Notes under the pieces: model-generated
Databases searched by the model: none
What the model was told of the DNA's origin: nothing
Seen by the model: the letters and a program-made list of their open reading frames with translations, nothing else
Shown: positions 27,776-36,966 of the stretch, one piece after another
Position numbering within the stretch: the stretch's first letter is position 1
Layout: each line of letters opens with the position of its first letter
Program-made: the position numbers and the translations under genes
Source of the DNA: CBDANZ01 sp965197865
Lineage (GTDB): Bacteria; Acidobacteriota; Vicinamibacteria; Vicinamibacterales; CAVVIG01
Assembly: GCA_965197865.1 (NCBI GenBank)
Contig: CBDANZ010000005.1
Span: 372,001 to 436,000 of the forward strand
Length of the DNA stretch: 64,000 bases
Direction: 5' to 3'

Positions 27776-29434
27776 ATGTCGTACCAGGTTATCGCACGCA
27801 AATGGCGGCCGCAGAAGTTCGACGATGTCGTCGGGCAGCAAGTGGTGACACGGACGCTTCGCAACGCTCTTACGAGTGGACGGCTGGCGCATGCTTTCGT
27901 GTTTGCCGGGCCGCGCGGTGTCGGGAAGACGACCACCGCGAGGATTCTGGCGCGGGCGCTCAATTGCGTGAACGGGCCGACGTCGGATCCCTGCGCCGCG
28001 TGCGACGCGTGCGTGGAGATTCCGGAAGGCCGCGACATCGATGTCCTGGAGATCGACGCCGCCACGCATACCGGCGTGGACAACGTGCGCGAAGTGATTG
28101 TCTCGGGCCTGGCGATCACGCCGGCCCGCGACCGCTACAAGGTGTTCATCATCGACGAGGTCCATCAGCTCTCGAGTCAATCCTTCAACGCCCTGCTCAA
28201 GTCAATCGAAGAGCCGCCGCCGCACGTCGTGTTCATGATGGCGACGACCGAGCTGGAGAAGATTCCCGAGACGGTGATCTCGCGATCGCAGGTCTACGAA
28301 TTCCGAACGATCAGCACGAAGTCCATCGCCGAGCAGCTCCGTCGAATCGCGGACGCGGAACGTATCTCTGTCGGCGACGAGTCGCTGCAGCTCATCGCGC
28401 GCGACGCCGAGGGCAGCATGCGTGACGCCCAGAGCAAGCTCGACCAGGTGATCGTGTTCACCGGCACCACGATCCGTGCGGAGGATGTGTCGACACTTCT
28501 CGGGCTTGTCGGCCGCGATCTGCTCTTCGACACGATCCAGGCGGTGGCCGACGAGGATGCGCCTTCTGCGTTCGGGCTCGTCGGTCGCGCTGTCGAGATG
28601 GGCTACGACCTGCGGCTCGTGTGCCGCGAGCTGTCGCGACTCGTCCGCGACCTACTGGTTCTGTCGATCGATCCGACTCGCATCCAGGATCCGGAGATCG
28701 CGGGCGAAGGCGAGCACGATCGCCTGAAGGCCCTCGCGGGACGATTCTCGCGCGAAGATCTGCTTCGCGCGTTCGATCTGCTGACGCGAGCCGACGCTGA
28801 CCTTCGCAGTGCTGCGCAGCCGAGACATCACCTCGAGATGGCGCTCCTGCGCTGGATCTATCTGCGGAAGCTCGTTTCCATCGAGGATCTGATCGTTGGC
28901 GCGACGCCGGCAATAATGGGTACGGCCGCAGGGTCGGGTTTGAGCCGGATCGTGGCGACCCCAACGGTACCGGCGTTGCGGCCGACCCCCGTCTCGCCAC
29001 TGCAGCCCGAGACTCCGGTCGTGTCCGGCTTCAGCCGGACCTCGCCTGGCGAAGGCAGCTTCAAGGATGCACTGCTCGCCGAGATCCGGAAGACGAAGGC
29101 TGTCTTCTACAACACCGTCGTGGCGCAGGCGCAGAAAATCGACGTGAACGCGGATCGCGTGACGTTCACCTTTTCAGCGGCCCAGCGGACGCTCCGCGAT
29201 ATGCTCGAGCAGAATCGCGTGTGGCTCGAGTCTCTCACCGAGCAGCTGGCCGGTCGCAAGGTCACCGTCGGCGGCTCGCAGAACGACGCGGATCGGACCT
29301 CGTCTCCGACGTCCGAGCCTACCGTGATAGCCGACAAGAAAGTCGCCCTCCGGGAGCAGGCGCTGACCGATGCCGGTGTACAGGCGCTCCTCGAAGTGTT
29401 TCCAGCCGACATCCGGGATGTTGAAGAAGTGTGA
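27776..29434 (+). CDS. dnaX: DNA polymerase III gamma/tau subunit
   Basis: DnaX is the clamp-loader ATPase. Residues 1-370 hold the AAA+ core: Walker A GPRGVGKTT (about 45-53), the zinc module with cysteines in NCVNG and DPCAACDAC, Walker B FIIDEVHQLS, and the sensor region ATTELEKIPETVISR. A variable linker follows and then a short tau-like C-terminus (LLAEIRKTKAVFYNTVVAQA). The total is 552 residues. The linker contains PVVSGFSRTSP, encoded by a dispersed palindrome at 29023-29040. No clear slippery A-run for a gamma product was seen. Confidence 0.94.
   Translation: MSYQVIARKWRPQKFDDVVGQQVVTRTLRNALTSGRLAHAFVFAGPRGVGKTTTARILARALNCVNGPTSDPCAACDACVEIPEGRDIDVLEIDAATHTGVDNVREVIVSGLAITPARDRYKVFIIDEVHQLSSQSFNALLKSIEEPPPHVVFMMATTELEKIPETVISRSQVYEFRTISTKSIAEQLRRIADAERISVGDESLQLIARDAEGSMRDAQSKLDQVIVFTGTTIRAEDVSTLLGLVGRDLLFDTIQAVADEDAPSAFGLVGRAVEMGYDLRLVCRELSRLVRDLLVLSIDPTRIQDPEIAGEGEHDRLKALAGRFSREDLLRAFDLLTRADADLRSAAQPRHHLEMALLRWIYLRKLVSIEDLIVGATPAIMGTAAGSGLSRIVATPTVPALRPTPVSPLQPETPVVSGFSRTSPGEGSFKDALLAEIRKTKAVFYNTVVAQAQKIDVNADRVTFTFSAAQRTLRDMLEQNRVWLESLTEQLAGRKVTVGGSQNDADRTSSPTSEPTVIADKKVALREQALTDAGVQALLEVFPADIRDVEEV
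29023..29040. repeat. GTCCGGCT-TC-AGCCGGAC palindrome inside dnaX
   Basis: The perfect eight-base arms encode part of VVSGFSRT in the variable linker. A degraded relative (GTCGGGTTTGAGCCGGATC) occurs near 28933-28951 in the same gene. It looks like a second family of dispersed palindromes that tolerates coding DNA. Confidence 0.65.
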
Positions 29435-29477
29435 ACACCGAAGTTCCGGGAACCCTGAACCCCTAGCGAGATCGTGC

Positions 29478-29759
29478 ATGAACATCCAACAGATGATGAA
29501 GCAGGCGCAACAGATGCAGGAGCGCCTGCAGAAACAGATGGCCGAGCTCAAGGTCGAAGCCACCGCCGGCGGCGGCATGGTGATCGTCGTCGTCAACGGG
29601 GCCAAGCAGATCCAGTCGCTCACGATCGATCCCGAGGTTGTGTCGAGAGACGACGTAGGCATGCTGCAGGACCTGGTGGTGGCCGCGGTAAACGACGCAC
29701 AGCGGAAAATCGACGAAGCGATGACCCAGAAGATGGGCGGCATGATTCCTGGCTTATAA
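29478..29759 (+). CDS. Nucleoid-associated protein YbaB/EbfC
   Basis: The 93-residue dimeric DNA-binding protein starts at ATG 29478 (MNIQQMMKQAQQMQERLQ). It has the family middle GGGMVIVVVNGAKQIQSLTIDPEVV and the helical end AVNDAQRKIDEAMTQKM. It lies between dnaX and recR, the usual place. Confidence 0.93.
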   Translation: MNIQQMMKQAQQMQERLQKQMAELKVEATAGGGMVIVVVNGAKQIQSLTIDPEVVSRDDVGMLQDLVVAAVNDAQRKIDEAMTQKMGGMIPGL

Positions 29760-29772
29760 CTTTCGCGCCTTA

Positions 29773-30366
29773 ATGTCCCTCCCCGACCCGCTTGCCCGAC
29801 TCGTCGAAGAGCTCCAGCAGCTGCCCGGTATCGGACCCAAAGGGGCGCAGCGGCTCGCGTTCCACATCTTGAAGACCCCTCGCGAACAGGCCGACCGACT
29901 CATCGACGCCGTGCGCGACGTGAAGGAGCGCGTCACCTACTGTTCGGTGTGCAACAACATCACCGAGGCCGATCCCTGTGTCTTCTGCCGCAGCGACGAG
30001 CGTGATCACAACGTGATTTGCGTCGTCGAAGAGCCACAGAACGTCTGGGCCGTCGAGAAGACTCGCGAGTTCAAGGGCGTCTATCATGTGCTGATGGGCG
30101 CGCTGTCACCGCTGCAGGGCATCGGTCCTGACGATCTCAAGATCAAGAACCTAATCGACCGCGCCGGAGACGGCGTGAGGGAGGTCATCCTGGCCACGAA
30201 CCCTAACGTCGAAGGCGAAGCGACGGCGATTTATCTCGCGCGCCTGATCAAGCCGCTCGGCGTGAAAGTGATGCGCATCGCGATGGGGGTGCCCGTTGGC
30301 GGCGACCTCGATTACGCCGACGAGGTGACGATGCACAGGGCGCTCGAAGGCCGGCGCGAGGTGTAG
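29773..30366 (+). CDS. recR: Recombination mediator RecR
   Basis: RecR works with RecF/RecO to load RecA at gaps. The 197-residue sequence has the N-terminal helix-hairpin-helix (LQQLPGIGPKGAQRLAFHIL), the four-cysteine zinc finger CSVCNNITEADPCVFC and a TOPRIM domain (VICVVEEPQNVWAVEKT), ending in GGDLDYADEVTMHRALEGR. It is complete. Confidence 0.95.
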   Translation: MSLPDPLARLVEELQQLPGIGPKGAQRLAFHILKTPREQADRLIDAVRDVKERVTYCSVCNNITEADPCVFCRSDERDHNVICVVEEPQNVWAVEKTREFKGVYHVLMGALSPLQGIGPDDLKIKNLIDRAGDGVREVILATNPNVEGEATAIYLARLIKPLGVKVMRIAMGVPVGGDLDYADEVTMHRALEGRREV

Positions 30367-30373
30367 TGGACTG

Positions 30374-30988
30374 ATGCTGCCGTCTGCGTATGAGCTGCCA
30401 GCCGCGATTCTGCTCATCTTGGGGGGGACACTGGCCTGTTTCGCCGGCTACCGCCTGTTCAGGGTTGTGCTGGCGATTTACGGCTTCGTCCTCGGCGCCC
30501 TGATTGCAAGCTCGGTGATGGGCGAAAGCAACACGCTTGGAATGCTGATCGGGGCCCTGGTTGGCGGTCTGCTCGGCGCCAGTTCGCTTGTCTTCGCGTA
30601 TTTCGTGGGCATCGCCCTCGTCGGCGCCGGCCTTGGCGCGCTCGTCGCGCATGTCGTCTGGAGCCAGGTGCGGACGGCCGATCCGCCGGCGCTCCTCATC
30701 GTGCTCGTCTCGATCGCGGGCGCAATCGGCGTGATGATCCTGCAGCGCTACGTGATCATCGTCGGCACGGCGTTCGGAGGCGCGTGGACGATGATTGTCG
30801 GAGCACTCGTGGTGGCCGAACGCCGCGGCGACTTTCGTTCCCCGTCGAGCGACGCGGTGTGGGTCCTGTATCCGCTGTCGCCGGCGACCGTGTCAGTGTG
30901 GATTCCGATTGCGTCGGTCGCGCTCGGGTTGGTCGGCACGGTCGTGCAGCTCAGCGTGACTGCGACGAAACGAAAAAGGATGAAGTAG
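30374..30988 (+). CDS. DUF4203-like integral membrane protein
   Basis: This protein of 204 residues has seven likely helices rich in Gly and Ala (LLILGGTLACFAGYRLFRVVLAIYGFVLGALIA, LIGALVGGLLGASSLVF). The glycine pattern and length resemble DUF4203/TMEM198-like proteins. The function is unknown. It follows recR by seven bases and ends with a basic tail KRKRMK. Confidence 0.7.
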   Translation: MLPSAYELPAAILLILGGTLACFAGYRLFRVVLAIYGFVLGALIASSVMGESNTLGMLIGALVGGLLGASSLVFAYFVGIALVGAGLGALVAHVVWSQVRTADPPALLIVLVSIAGAIGVMILQRYVIIVGTAFGGAWTMIVGALVVAERRGDFRSPSSDAVWVLYPLSPATVSVWIPIASVALGLVGTVVQLSVTATKRKRMK

Positions 30989-31042
30989 GAAGGAAAAGGA
31001 AGCTGGAGTCGACACGAGACCGACTAACTTAAGCTCGCGCGA

Positions 31043-31072
31043 TTGACGCTCTTCAATCGATCTGGGTACTAT
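31043..31072 (+). promoter_or_regulatory. Probable promoter of tRNA-Asn
   Basis: TTGACG at 31043-31048 and TACTAT at 31067-31072, 18 bases apart, lie 50 bases before the tRNA. Confidence 0.4.
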
Positions 31073-31122
31073 TGACTGGTTCCGGTGGGCGCGAAACTCG
31101 CCTGCCTGGAGCCTCTCCACAT

Positions 31123-31197
31123 TCCTCAGTAGCTCAATGGCAGAGCATCCGGCTGTTAACCGGAGGGTTGCTGGTTCGAGTCCAGCCTGAGGAGCCA
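31123..31197 (+). tRNA. tRNA-Asn (anticodon GTT)
   Basis: The acceptor stem pairs TCCTCAG with CTGAGGA. The D arm is GCTC-AATGGCA-GAGC, the anticodon arm TCCGG-CTGTTAA-CCGGA, and the T arm GCTGG-TTCGAGT-CCAGC. The CCA end is encoded. A phage-type integrase lies downstream, so the 3' half is a candidate attachment site. Confidence 0.95.
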
Positions 31198-32354
31198 ACC
31201 TTTTCAATGGGATACGGTGATAACTGTTTCTTCAGGTGTTTAGATGTGCCTAGTTTTGTGCCCCCTCACATCGACAATTGTGGCGCATCGCATGCCGAGA
31301 GGCCGAACGAATAGCCCGTCGTGAACAAGAGAGTCGCCATCGATCCCGTTGTACAGCGCGTCCACATGGCCAGGGATCGTTGCCAAGACCGAGCCCGGGC
31401 ACCGTGGGGGCTGGCTACCAATGCATGACCGACGACCGGCGGGCACCTGTTTAAACAGCGGTGGCCTCAGGGACACGCGCAAGCCTTCGACGGCTGCGTC
31501 AAAGTGCAGGGTTCTTCGTTCTACGCGGACACGCACAGGGGATTCCATCTGACACCCGGCGCGTATGTCCGGTTGCGGGTGGTCAGGGGCTTGGCAGGGA
31601 TCGATTCGAAGCGCGGCATCGCGTGCCGACCGGCCGTCACGCTCGCCCGGCGGAGTTGCTTGGAACTAGGCCTCGGCGAGACGCCGCGCGTGCATGCGAT
31701 GAATCTCGAAAACGCGGCGCCTGCGAGCTCGGGATACCCATCGTGCGATCTGCTGCACGGGGATCCGGCAGGGGCCAGCGACGGCCGATCGTGCCACGGG
31801 CCAGACGATCGGAGTCGAAACCGTGCCGCTCGCAGCCAGCGCGGCCGTGCGGGAGCATTGTTCGGCGCGACGCGGGTGACACGGATCAGGATTGCCTGAC
31901 ATAGCTGGCGTGGGCCTCGGGCATCGAGGATGCCGACGTGGGCCGACTGGGTACGACTTGCTCGGCCGCGCTAGACGCCGGGGCACGACACACGGCCTGT
32001 CGGCACCCGCACCCCCGGCGTGACGGTGAAGGACGCTCATCACGATGGCATGACGGCGATCACAGAGACGGTAACGGTCGCCGCCGTTGCATGGGCAGCC
32101 GGGCTCCCCGCGACCGAAACGCCCCGCGATGTAGGGCGTGACCGCGCAGGTACGTGCACCCGCAGGCCCCCGGTATCAGGATGATGGGCGTTCGGGCGTG
32201 CCCGTTATTTGGCGGTGCCTCGGCAGCACTCGCCTGCTGCGGGCCTTCAAGGGCCGGCGTGCGGTGGGCATGGCTTCGGCCGTCGCGTTGCGTAGTGCCT
32301 GGGTTCGAGGGGCGGACGCGCGGTGTATGGCAGGAGACCGTTCGCCACGGGCGG
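31198..32354. other. 1.15 kb without a recognisable gene
   Basis: Open frames exist in this stretch on both strands, but their translations are Arg/Ala/Gly-rich shadows without any motif, and they overlap each other. I see no RNA gene and no clear terminal repeat. It lies between tRNA-Asn and the integrase and is probably the left end of an integrated element. Confidence 0.5.
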
Positions 32355-33491
32355 CTACGCTACACGCTCCGTCGTGGAACCGTGGCGCTGTGATGGCGTC
32401 CGTCTCGCCTGCCCAGTGGGGGTATCGAGCAGGGACACCGCGTCTTCCTGCGCCGACCGTCCCACGTGCCCGTATCGCAGCGCCATTCTGACGGTCGTGC
32501 CTGCGCTCCATCCGACAATGGACGCGATCACGGGCAGCGGCACGCCACGCTCAACCATCCGTGTGCAGGCTGTGTGCCGCAGATCGTGAAAGCGGCACCG
32601 CACGCCGGCTCGGCCCTTTGCCGATTCCCAAGCCTTCTTGAGACTGTTGATCGGTTTCGTCAGATCGGTGGCGTGGATCGCGGGCGCTTGGTCGTTGCCC
32701 GCGATGCCGTAGCGTTCTGCGGCGAAGAGGAAGTGCTCCGGCTCTCGGTGGGGGAACTGAGCGGCCCAGGCCTCAAGTGCCTTCCGCGCGTTCCCGTTCA
32801 ACGGGATGGCCCGTCCCCGGCCTGCGTTCGTCTTGCTGTGGCCTACGGTGAGCCACCGGCCGTCCTGAGCGATATGTCCCCATGTCAACGACTGAATTTC
32901 TCCACTTCGCATGCCCGTATGGAGCGCGAGTGTCACAGCGGGCAGCAGGGCGCGGGACCGACTGGCGGCGCATGCTGCCAGCAGTTTCTGTTCCTCTTTG
33001 TCGGAGAGAGCCTTTCCGACGTCGTTGCTCACCGGCAGCATCTTGACGTCCGGCTGAAGATTCGCCCACAGACGATGGCGTTTGAGCAGCGCCCGGAGGG
33101 TGCCGAGTTCAAGATTAATCGTCTTCGCGGCAGCTCCCTCACCGAGCCGTCGCTTTTGGTAGTCAGCGATGTCGTCGGCCGTGATGTCGATAAGGAGAAG
33201 TGACCCGAGCACTGGCTTAAGGTGCCTGTCGATATTGATTACCTCGATTCGATATGACTTCGCTGCCAGCGCAGGTTTTTTCAGCTTGAGCCAATCCGCC
33301 GCCGCTGTGGAGAAGGTGACCGGCGCAACGCGCTTCCGAATCCCGTGGATGGCTTCTTCGAGGCTCTGATGTCGCTTTCGCTCCGCCAGCCGTGCCAGCG
33401 TTTTCGAATGCGTCCTGGCAGACTCTCGAAAGAAGCGCCCGGCAAATCGAAACTTGTACCACCAGACGTCACCACGTCGGTACAGCATCAC
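32355..33491 (-). CDS. Tyrosine recombinase (phage-type integrase)
   Basis: The 378-residue protein has an N-terminal arm-binding part (YRRGDVWWYKFRFAGRFFRES), a core-binding SAM-like domain (LLLIDITADDIADYQKRRL) and the catalytic domain: first Arg in LHTGMRSGEIQSLTW, HDLRHTACTRM, and the nucleophile Tyr in MALRYGHV. It is complete. The position about 1.2 kb from tRNA-Asn suggests tRNA-directed integration. It overlaps the next gene upstream on the same strand by four bases. Confidence 0.93.
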   Translation of the reverse strand: MMLYRRGDVWWYKFRFAGRFFRESARTHSKTLARLAERKRHQSLEEAIHGIRKRVAPVTFSTAAADWLKLKKPALAAKSYRIEVINIDRHLKPVLGSLLLIDITADDIADYQKRRLGEGAAAKTINLELGTLRALLKRHRLWANLQPDVKMLPVSNDVGKALSDKEEQKLLAACAASRSRALLPAVTLALHTGMRSGEIQSLTWGHIAQDGRWLTVGHSKTNAGRGRAIPLNGNARKALEAWAAQFPHREPEHFLFAAERYGIAGNDQAPAIHATDLTKPINSLKKAWESAKGRAGVRCRFHDLRHTACTRMVERGVPLPVIASIVGWSAGTTVRMALRYGHVGRSAQEDAVSLLDTPTGQARRTPSQRHGSTTERVA

Positions 33492-34447
33492 TTAGTCCCC
33501 TTTCCGCGCGGGCTGGATGAGGCGAGCCAGCGCTGTACTGTCGCTGTCTTGGTATCGATTTGCTCGGCTATCGTGCCTAAGGGCACGCCTTTCCTCGCCA
33601 GATCCAAGGCCGTTCGCTTGCGCCGCCGATAGTCTTGTGTCTTACACGAGGGGTTGGCACAGAACTCTCGATGTCGGCGAAATCCAGTTTGCTCGGTCGA
33701 AATCTCGAAGAGGCGTTTGCAGAACTTACACTGGCGAAACTCTTTGTTACCAGCGACTGCCAGCGCAAACTGCAGCCACATGGCCGCGAGCAACGTCCGC
33801 GGGGCCAGTGACAGCCGTGGCGGGAGGTCTGGCTCGATGAGCATGCGGCCCTGTACGTGCTGTAGGTGCACGTCGAAAAGCCACGTGAGCCTGTCGTACG
33901 GCGTCATGTCGGCAGCAGCTTCCATCCGCTGCGCGTTCCATGTTTCGCGGTCCCTGGATGCCGCGGTAGACGTTTTCGGCCGGACGAGCTGCAGCGCTTC
34001 CCGCATCCGGCAGATCTCGTACGCCCACAGAAGATGGGATTCACCGTAGGCATAGTGATGCCCGAATTCGTGCGACACCTGTTCCTGGTGTTGATCATGG
34101 CTGAGCAGCAGCCCGTAGGTGCTGGCAAACGTCAGGATGGCATTCTGGTCCCGAAAGTCGAGATCCCCGAAGGTGCGAAAGAGCGCTGCATGGTCCCGGG
34201 CCATGGGCCGATAGTAGTGTGCCTGTCCACTGCCGATTTTGGGGCCGAGCACGGGTCCGGGATGCTGGGAGGGCTTGCCGTACTCCTCCCACGCAAAATC
34301 AACCCCAGCTGGAGAATCAAGGCCTATTAGATCGTCCTGGTCAGGGACCACCACCGGGGCACCGTGTTCATCCAGCCAGGCTTGCCAGTGGTAGGCACGG
34401 GAAACGGGCCACTCGAAATCCTGGAACGGTTCGCTTGAAGTGTTCAC
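33488..34447 (-). CDS. Zinc-binding protein with HExxH motif and C-terminal HTH, integrase partner
   Basis: The 319-residue product has three visible parts. Around residues 120-150 is QVSHEFGHHYAYGESHLLW, which contains an HExxH motif like zinc proteases. Near residue 240 a CGNR-like zinc finger reads CKFCKRLFEIS, then HREFCANPSCKTQDYRRRK. The end looks like a helix-turn-helix (LARKGVPLGTIAEQIDTKTATVQRWL). It is read with the integrase, and its promoter region faces the excisionase-like gene across repeated AGTGAAC words. A regulator of the element is likely. ImmA-like repressor cleavage is possible but is inference. Confidence 0.6.
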   Translation of the reverse strand: MNTSSEPFQDFEWPVSRAYHWQAWLDEHGAPVVVPDQDDLIGLDSPAGVDFAWEEYGKPSQHPGPVLGPKIGSGQAHYYRPMARDHAALFRTFGDLDFRDQNAILTFASTYGLLLSHDQHQEQVSHEFGHHYAYGESHLLWAYEICRMREALQLVRPKTSTAASRDRETWNAQRMEAAADMTPYDRLTWLFDVHLQHVQGRMLIEPDLPPRLSLAPRTLLAAMWLQFALAVAGNKEFRQCKFCKRLFEISTEQTGFRRHREFCANPSCKTQDYRRRKRTALDLARKGVPLGTIAEQIDTKTATVQRWLASSSPRGKGTK

Positions 34448-34542
34448 TGATTTAACACTAAATATAATGTCAGATTCGTCAAATAATCAGTATAGTGGAT
34501 TAGTTTACTATATTAATCAGTGAACCCTAGTGTTAAGTGAAC
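34442..34542. promoter_or_regulatory. Divergent control region with repeated AGTGAAC/TTAACACT words
   Basis: The AT-rich gap has GTTCACTGATT (34442-34452) with TTAACACT (34452-34459) on one side. On the other side are their complements AATCAGTGAAC (34515-34525) and AGTGTTAA (34529-34536), and a third AGTGAAC at 34536-34542. These look like operators for divergent genes of the element. Confidence 0.6.
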
Positions 34543-34754
34543 GAATGATCACTAAAGACGAGAGCCAACCGAGGACTGTCGAACAAGCCGCCGCTGAATT
34601 GAATCTCTCCAGGGCAACCATTCGCGCTTGGATCGCCCAGCGGAAACTGGGGCACGTCCGGCTCGGCCGTGCGATCAGGATCCCTGCAGACGAGATCCAA
34701 AGATTGCTCAGAACCGGTTATGTCCCACCGTGTCGTGAGTATTACCTACGGTGA
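34530..34754 (+). CDS. Excisionase-family DNA-binding protein
   Basis: This small MerR-like/excisionase HTH protein contains TVEQAAAELNLSRATIRAWIAQRKLGHVRLGRAIRIPADEIQRLL. ATG 34545 is a likely alternative start to 34530. Such proteins help integrases excise elements or regulate them. Its stop overlaps the next start (GTGA at 34751). Confidence 0.8.
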   Translation: MLSERMITKDESQPRTVEQAAAELNLSRATIRAWIAQRKLGHVRLGRAIRIPADEIQRLLRTGYVPPCREYYLR

Positions 34755-35119
34755 GACACCACAGACGTAGAAACCGATCTGCCAAATCCGAGCGCAGAGC
34801 GACAAACGTAGGGTCTGCGGTCCTCACCCATCGGCTCGCCACAACGCACCACAGCAACGCGGTGGCAGCGGTCCCGACCCTGTACGTGGCATCGCAACAC
34901 AGGACGTGCGTGGAGGCGTCCCGCCCCGCAGAAGCGGCCGAGGCGATCGGCATCGGCCGCAGCAAGGTGTACGAGTTGCTCGCGTCTGGCGACCTGCCGT
35001 CGATTCGGGTCGGGGGATCCATTCGCGTGCCGGTGACCGCGTTGCATGCGTGGATCGAGCGCAAACTCGCCGAGCGCGGTGAGTGCACCCGAGGACTCGT
35101 GATGGTCGTGACACCTTGA
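34751..35119 (+). CDS. Second HTH (excisionase-type) protein
   Basis: The C-terminal half is a typical HTH_17 domain: SRPAEAAEAIGIGRSKVYELLASGDLPSIRVGGSIRVPVTALHAWIERKL. The first 55 residues from GTG 34751 are unusual, so a later start is possible, such as GTG 34910 within TCVEASRPAE. It probably regulates replication or excision of the element. It overlaps the primase-helicase gene. Confidence 0.7.
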   Translation: MRHHRRRNRSAKSERRATNVGSAVLTHRLATTHHSNAVAAVPTLYVASQHRTCVEASRPAEAAEAIGIGRSKVYELLASGDLPSIRVGGSIRVPVTALHAWIERKLAERGECTRGLVMVVTP

Positions 35120-36966
35120 TCGAGTCCCTCGCCCATCAGGAGGGTGTTCGCAAGACCTACGAAATTTGCGCCGATGACAGCACCCTCGTGGCCCTGCATA
35201 TTCGGATACAGTCTCCGGGCCAAAAAAAACGATTCGTGTGGCAGCAGCCGGATGGCTCGAGCGGCCTCAACGGCCGGCCGGTCGTCGAGTTGCCGCTGTA
35301 TGGGACGGAGCAACTCCCCGGTCTCGAGTCCGGAAGGTTGGTGGTCGTCACCGAAGGTGAGAAGGCCGCCGACGCGCTCCGGAGGCGCGATATCCCCGCG
35401 GTCGGTACCGTCACGGGCGCCGCTGGCTGCCCCTCAGACGATGTGCTCGCTACGCTCGACCGTTTCGACGTCGCGGTGTGGCCAGATGCCGACCCGCAGG
35501 GCCGCAAGCACGCCGCGAAGCTGCTTCATGGCCTCCTGCGCACCCGCGAGGGGAAGGCCGAGGGCCTCTTCGAGGTCGATCTTGCGGCCCTCGGGCTCAC
35601 AGCGAAGGGCGCTGACGGCGACGACTGGTGCCCCGAGGATCCGATCGATGAGCTCCTTGTCGCGCTCAAGCCGTATGCGCCCCCGCCAGTACTCGAGCCG
35701 GCCGCGCCCACGACTACCACGCAGCGGATCTTGATCAAGGGTGGAAAAACGGTGGACGGCCTGCTTGCCGCCTTGAACCACTTAGCTATTGGCCTCCGCT
35801 ACGACGAACGATCCGCGAGGGTGCAATTTCTCGACGCGACGGCCGACTTCCCCAAGTGGACCAACAGCGACGACATGTACCGGGCGGAACTCCGGGAGCG
35901 AATCGCCGACAAGTTCCTGTATGTCACGAAGGACGGCAAGGCCCCTCTGGCCTTCAGCAAAGATCGATTCTCCGATGTCATCGACGCCCTACTCAACAGC
36001 CGGCGCATCGACCCCTTCAAGGCGTGGCTCGACGCCCTGCCGGAGTGGGACGGGGAGAAGCGGTTGGACTTCTGGCTCACTCGCTGCTTTCAGATCGGCG
36101 ACATCAGCCCAGGATTGCTCAGGTGGGCGTCGTTCTCCGTGCTGATGGGCGCGGTGGCGCGGACCTACACTCCGGGTGAAAAACACGATGAGATGGTGAT
36201 TCTCGTCGGCCCGCAGGGCCTTGGGAAGTCAACGGTCTGGGCGTGGCTGCTGCCGCCGGCAGACCGTCGCTCCTGGTTCTCGGATGCGCTCAAGTTCCAT
36301 TCAGACCTCAAAGCCCAGGTCGAGGCGCTCCAAGGCCGGGTCCTGGTCGAGGCAGCCGAGATGAGCGGGTCGACGCGCGCCGAGGTCGAGTCGATTAAGG
36401 GTTTTCTCGCCAGACAAGACGACGGCGCCGTCAGGCTTACCTACCGCCGCGACCCTATCGACCTTCCCCGCCGCTGCATCATCGTCGGCTCGACCAACGA
36501 CCCCCGCTGTCTCCCGAACGACCCCTCTGGGAACCGCCGCTTTGTGCCGGTCCCGGTAACGGCCGGGGACCCTCGCAAGATCCGGAGTTTCGTCAACGAA
36601 TATCGGAAGCAACTGTGGGCCGAGGCACGGTATCGATCACTCGTGCTCAAAGAGCCGGCGTGGCTGCCCGACGAGTTGAAGCCACAACAGGCCGCGCTCA
36701 CGGAACAGTACCGGGCGACCGATGAGATCGCCGAGGATGCCGTCCAGGAGTACCTCGCCGGCCACCCGGGCGATGTCACGATCCGGCAGGTGGCCGATGG
36801 CATCAAGTGGGACAGCGGCGGCCGGAGCCCCTACCGCATCACGACCGTGCTCAAGCAATTCGGCTACATCCCCGTTCGGCGGCGGGTCGCTGGCGCGCTA
36901 GGGCGGTATTGGACCCCGCCAGGCAAGAGTCTGATCGACGACCCCGACCCAGGAGAGGACACATGA
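35083..36966 (+). CDS. TOPRIM-VapE primase/helicase of a mobile element
   Basis: The 627-residue replication protein has an N-terminal TOPRIM region (LVVVTEGEKAADALRRR, VAVWPDADPQGRKHA). A VapE/D5-like helicase follows: LDALPEWDGEKRLDFWLTRCF, Walker A VGPQGLGKSTVWAWLL, acidic GRVLVEAAEMSG, and RRCIIVGSTNDPRCLPNDPSGNRRF. The last 100 residues form a winged helix. Such proteins replicate phage satellites and integrative elements. The start at GTG 35083 overlaps the HTH gene, and the exact start is uncertain. Confidence 0.88.
   Translation: MHPRTRDGRDTLIESLAHQEGVRKTYEICADDSTLVALHIRIQSPGQKKRFVWQQPDGSSGLNGRPVVELPLYGTEQLPGLESGRLVVVTEGEKAADALRRRDIPAVGTVTGAAGCPSDDVLATLDRFDVAVWPDADPQGRKHAAKLLHGLLRTREGKAEGLFEVDLAALGLTAKGADGDDWCPEDPIDELLVALKPYAPPPVLEPAAPTTTTQRILIKGGKTVDGLLAALNHLAIGLRYDERSARVQFLDATADFPKWTNSDDMYRAELRERIADKFLYVTKDGKAPLAFSKDRFSDVIDALLNSRRIDPFKAWLDALPEWDGEKRLDFWLTRCFQIGDISPGLLRWASFSVLMGAVARTYTPGEKHDEMVILVGPQGLGKSTVWAWLLPPADRRSWFSDALKFHSDLKAQVEALQGRVLVEAAEMSGSTRAEVESIKGFLARQDDGAVRLTYRRDPIDLPRRCIIVGSTNDPRCLPNDPSGNRRFVPVPVTAGDPRKIRSFVNEYRKQLWAEARYRSLVLKEPAWLPDELKPQQAALTEQYRATDEIAEDAVQEYLAGHPGDVTIRQVADGIKWDSGGRSPYRITTVLKQFGYIPVRRRVAGALGRYWTPPGKSLIDDPDPGEDT

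Noticed and set aside
31461..31904. Gene between tRNA-Asn and the integrase
   Set aside because: The frame overlaps another of equal length, has Arg/Ala-rich composition and contains no motif.
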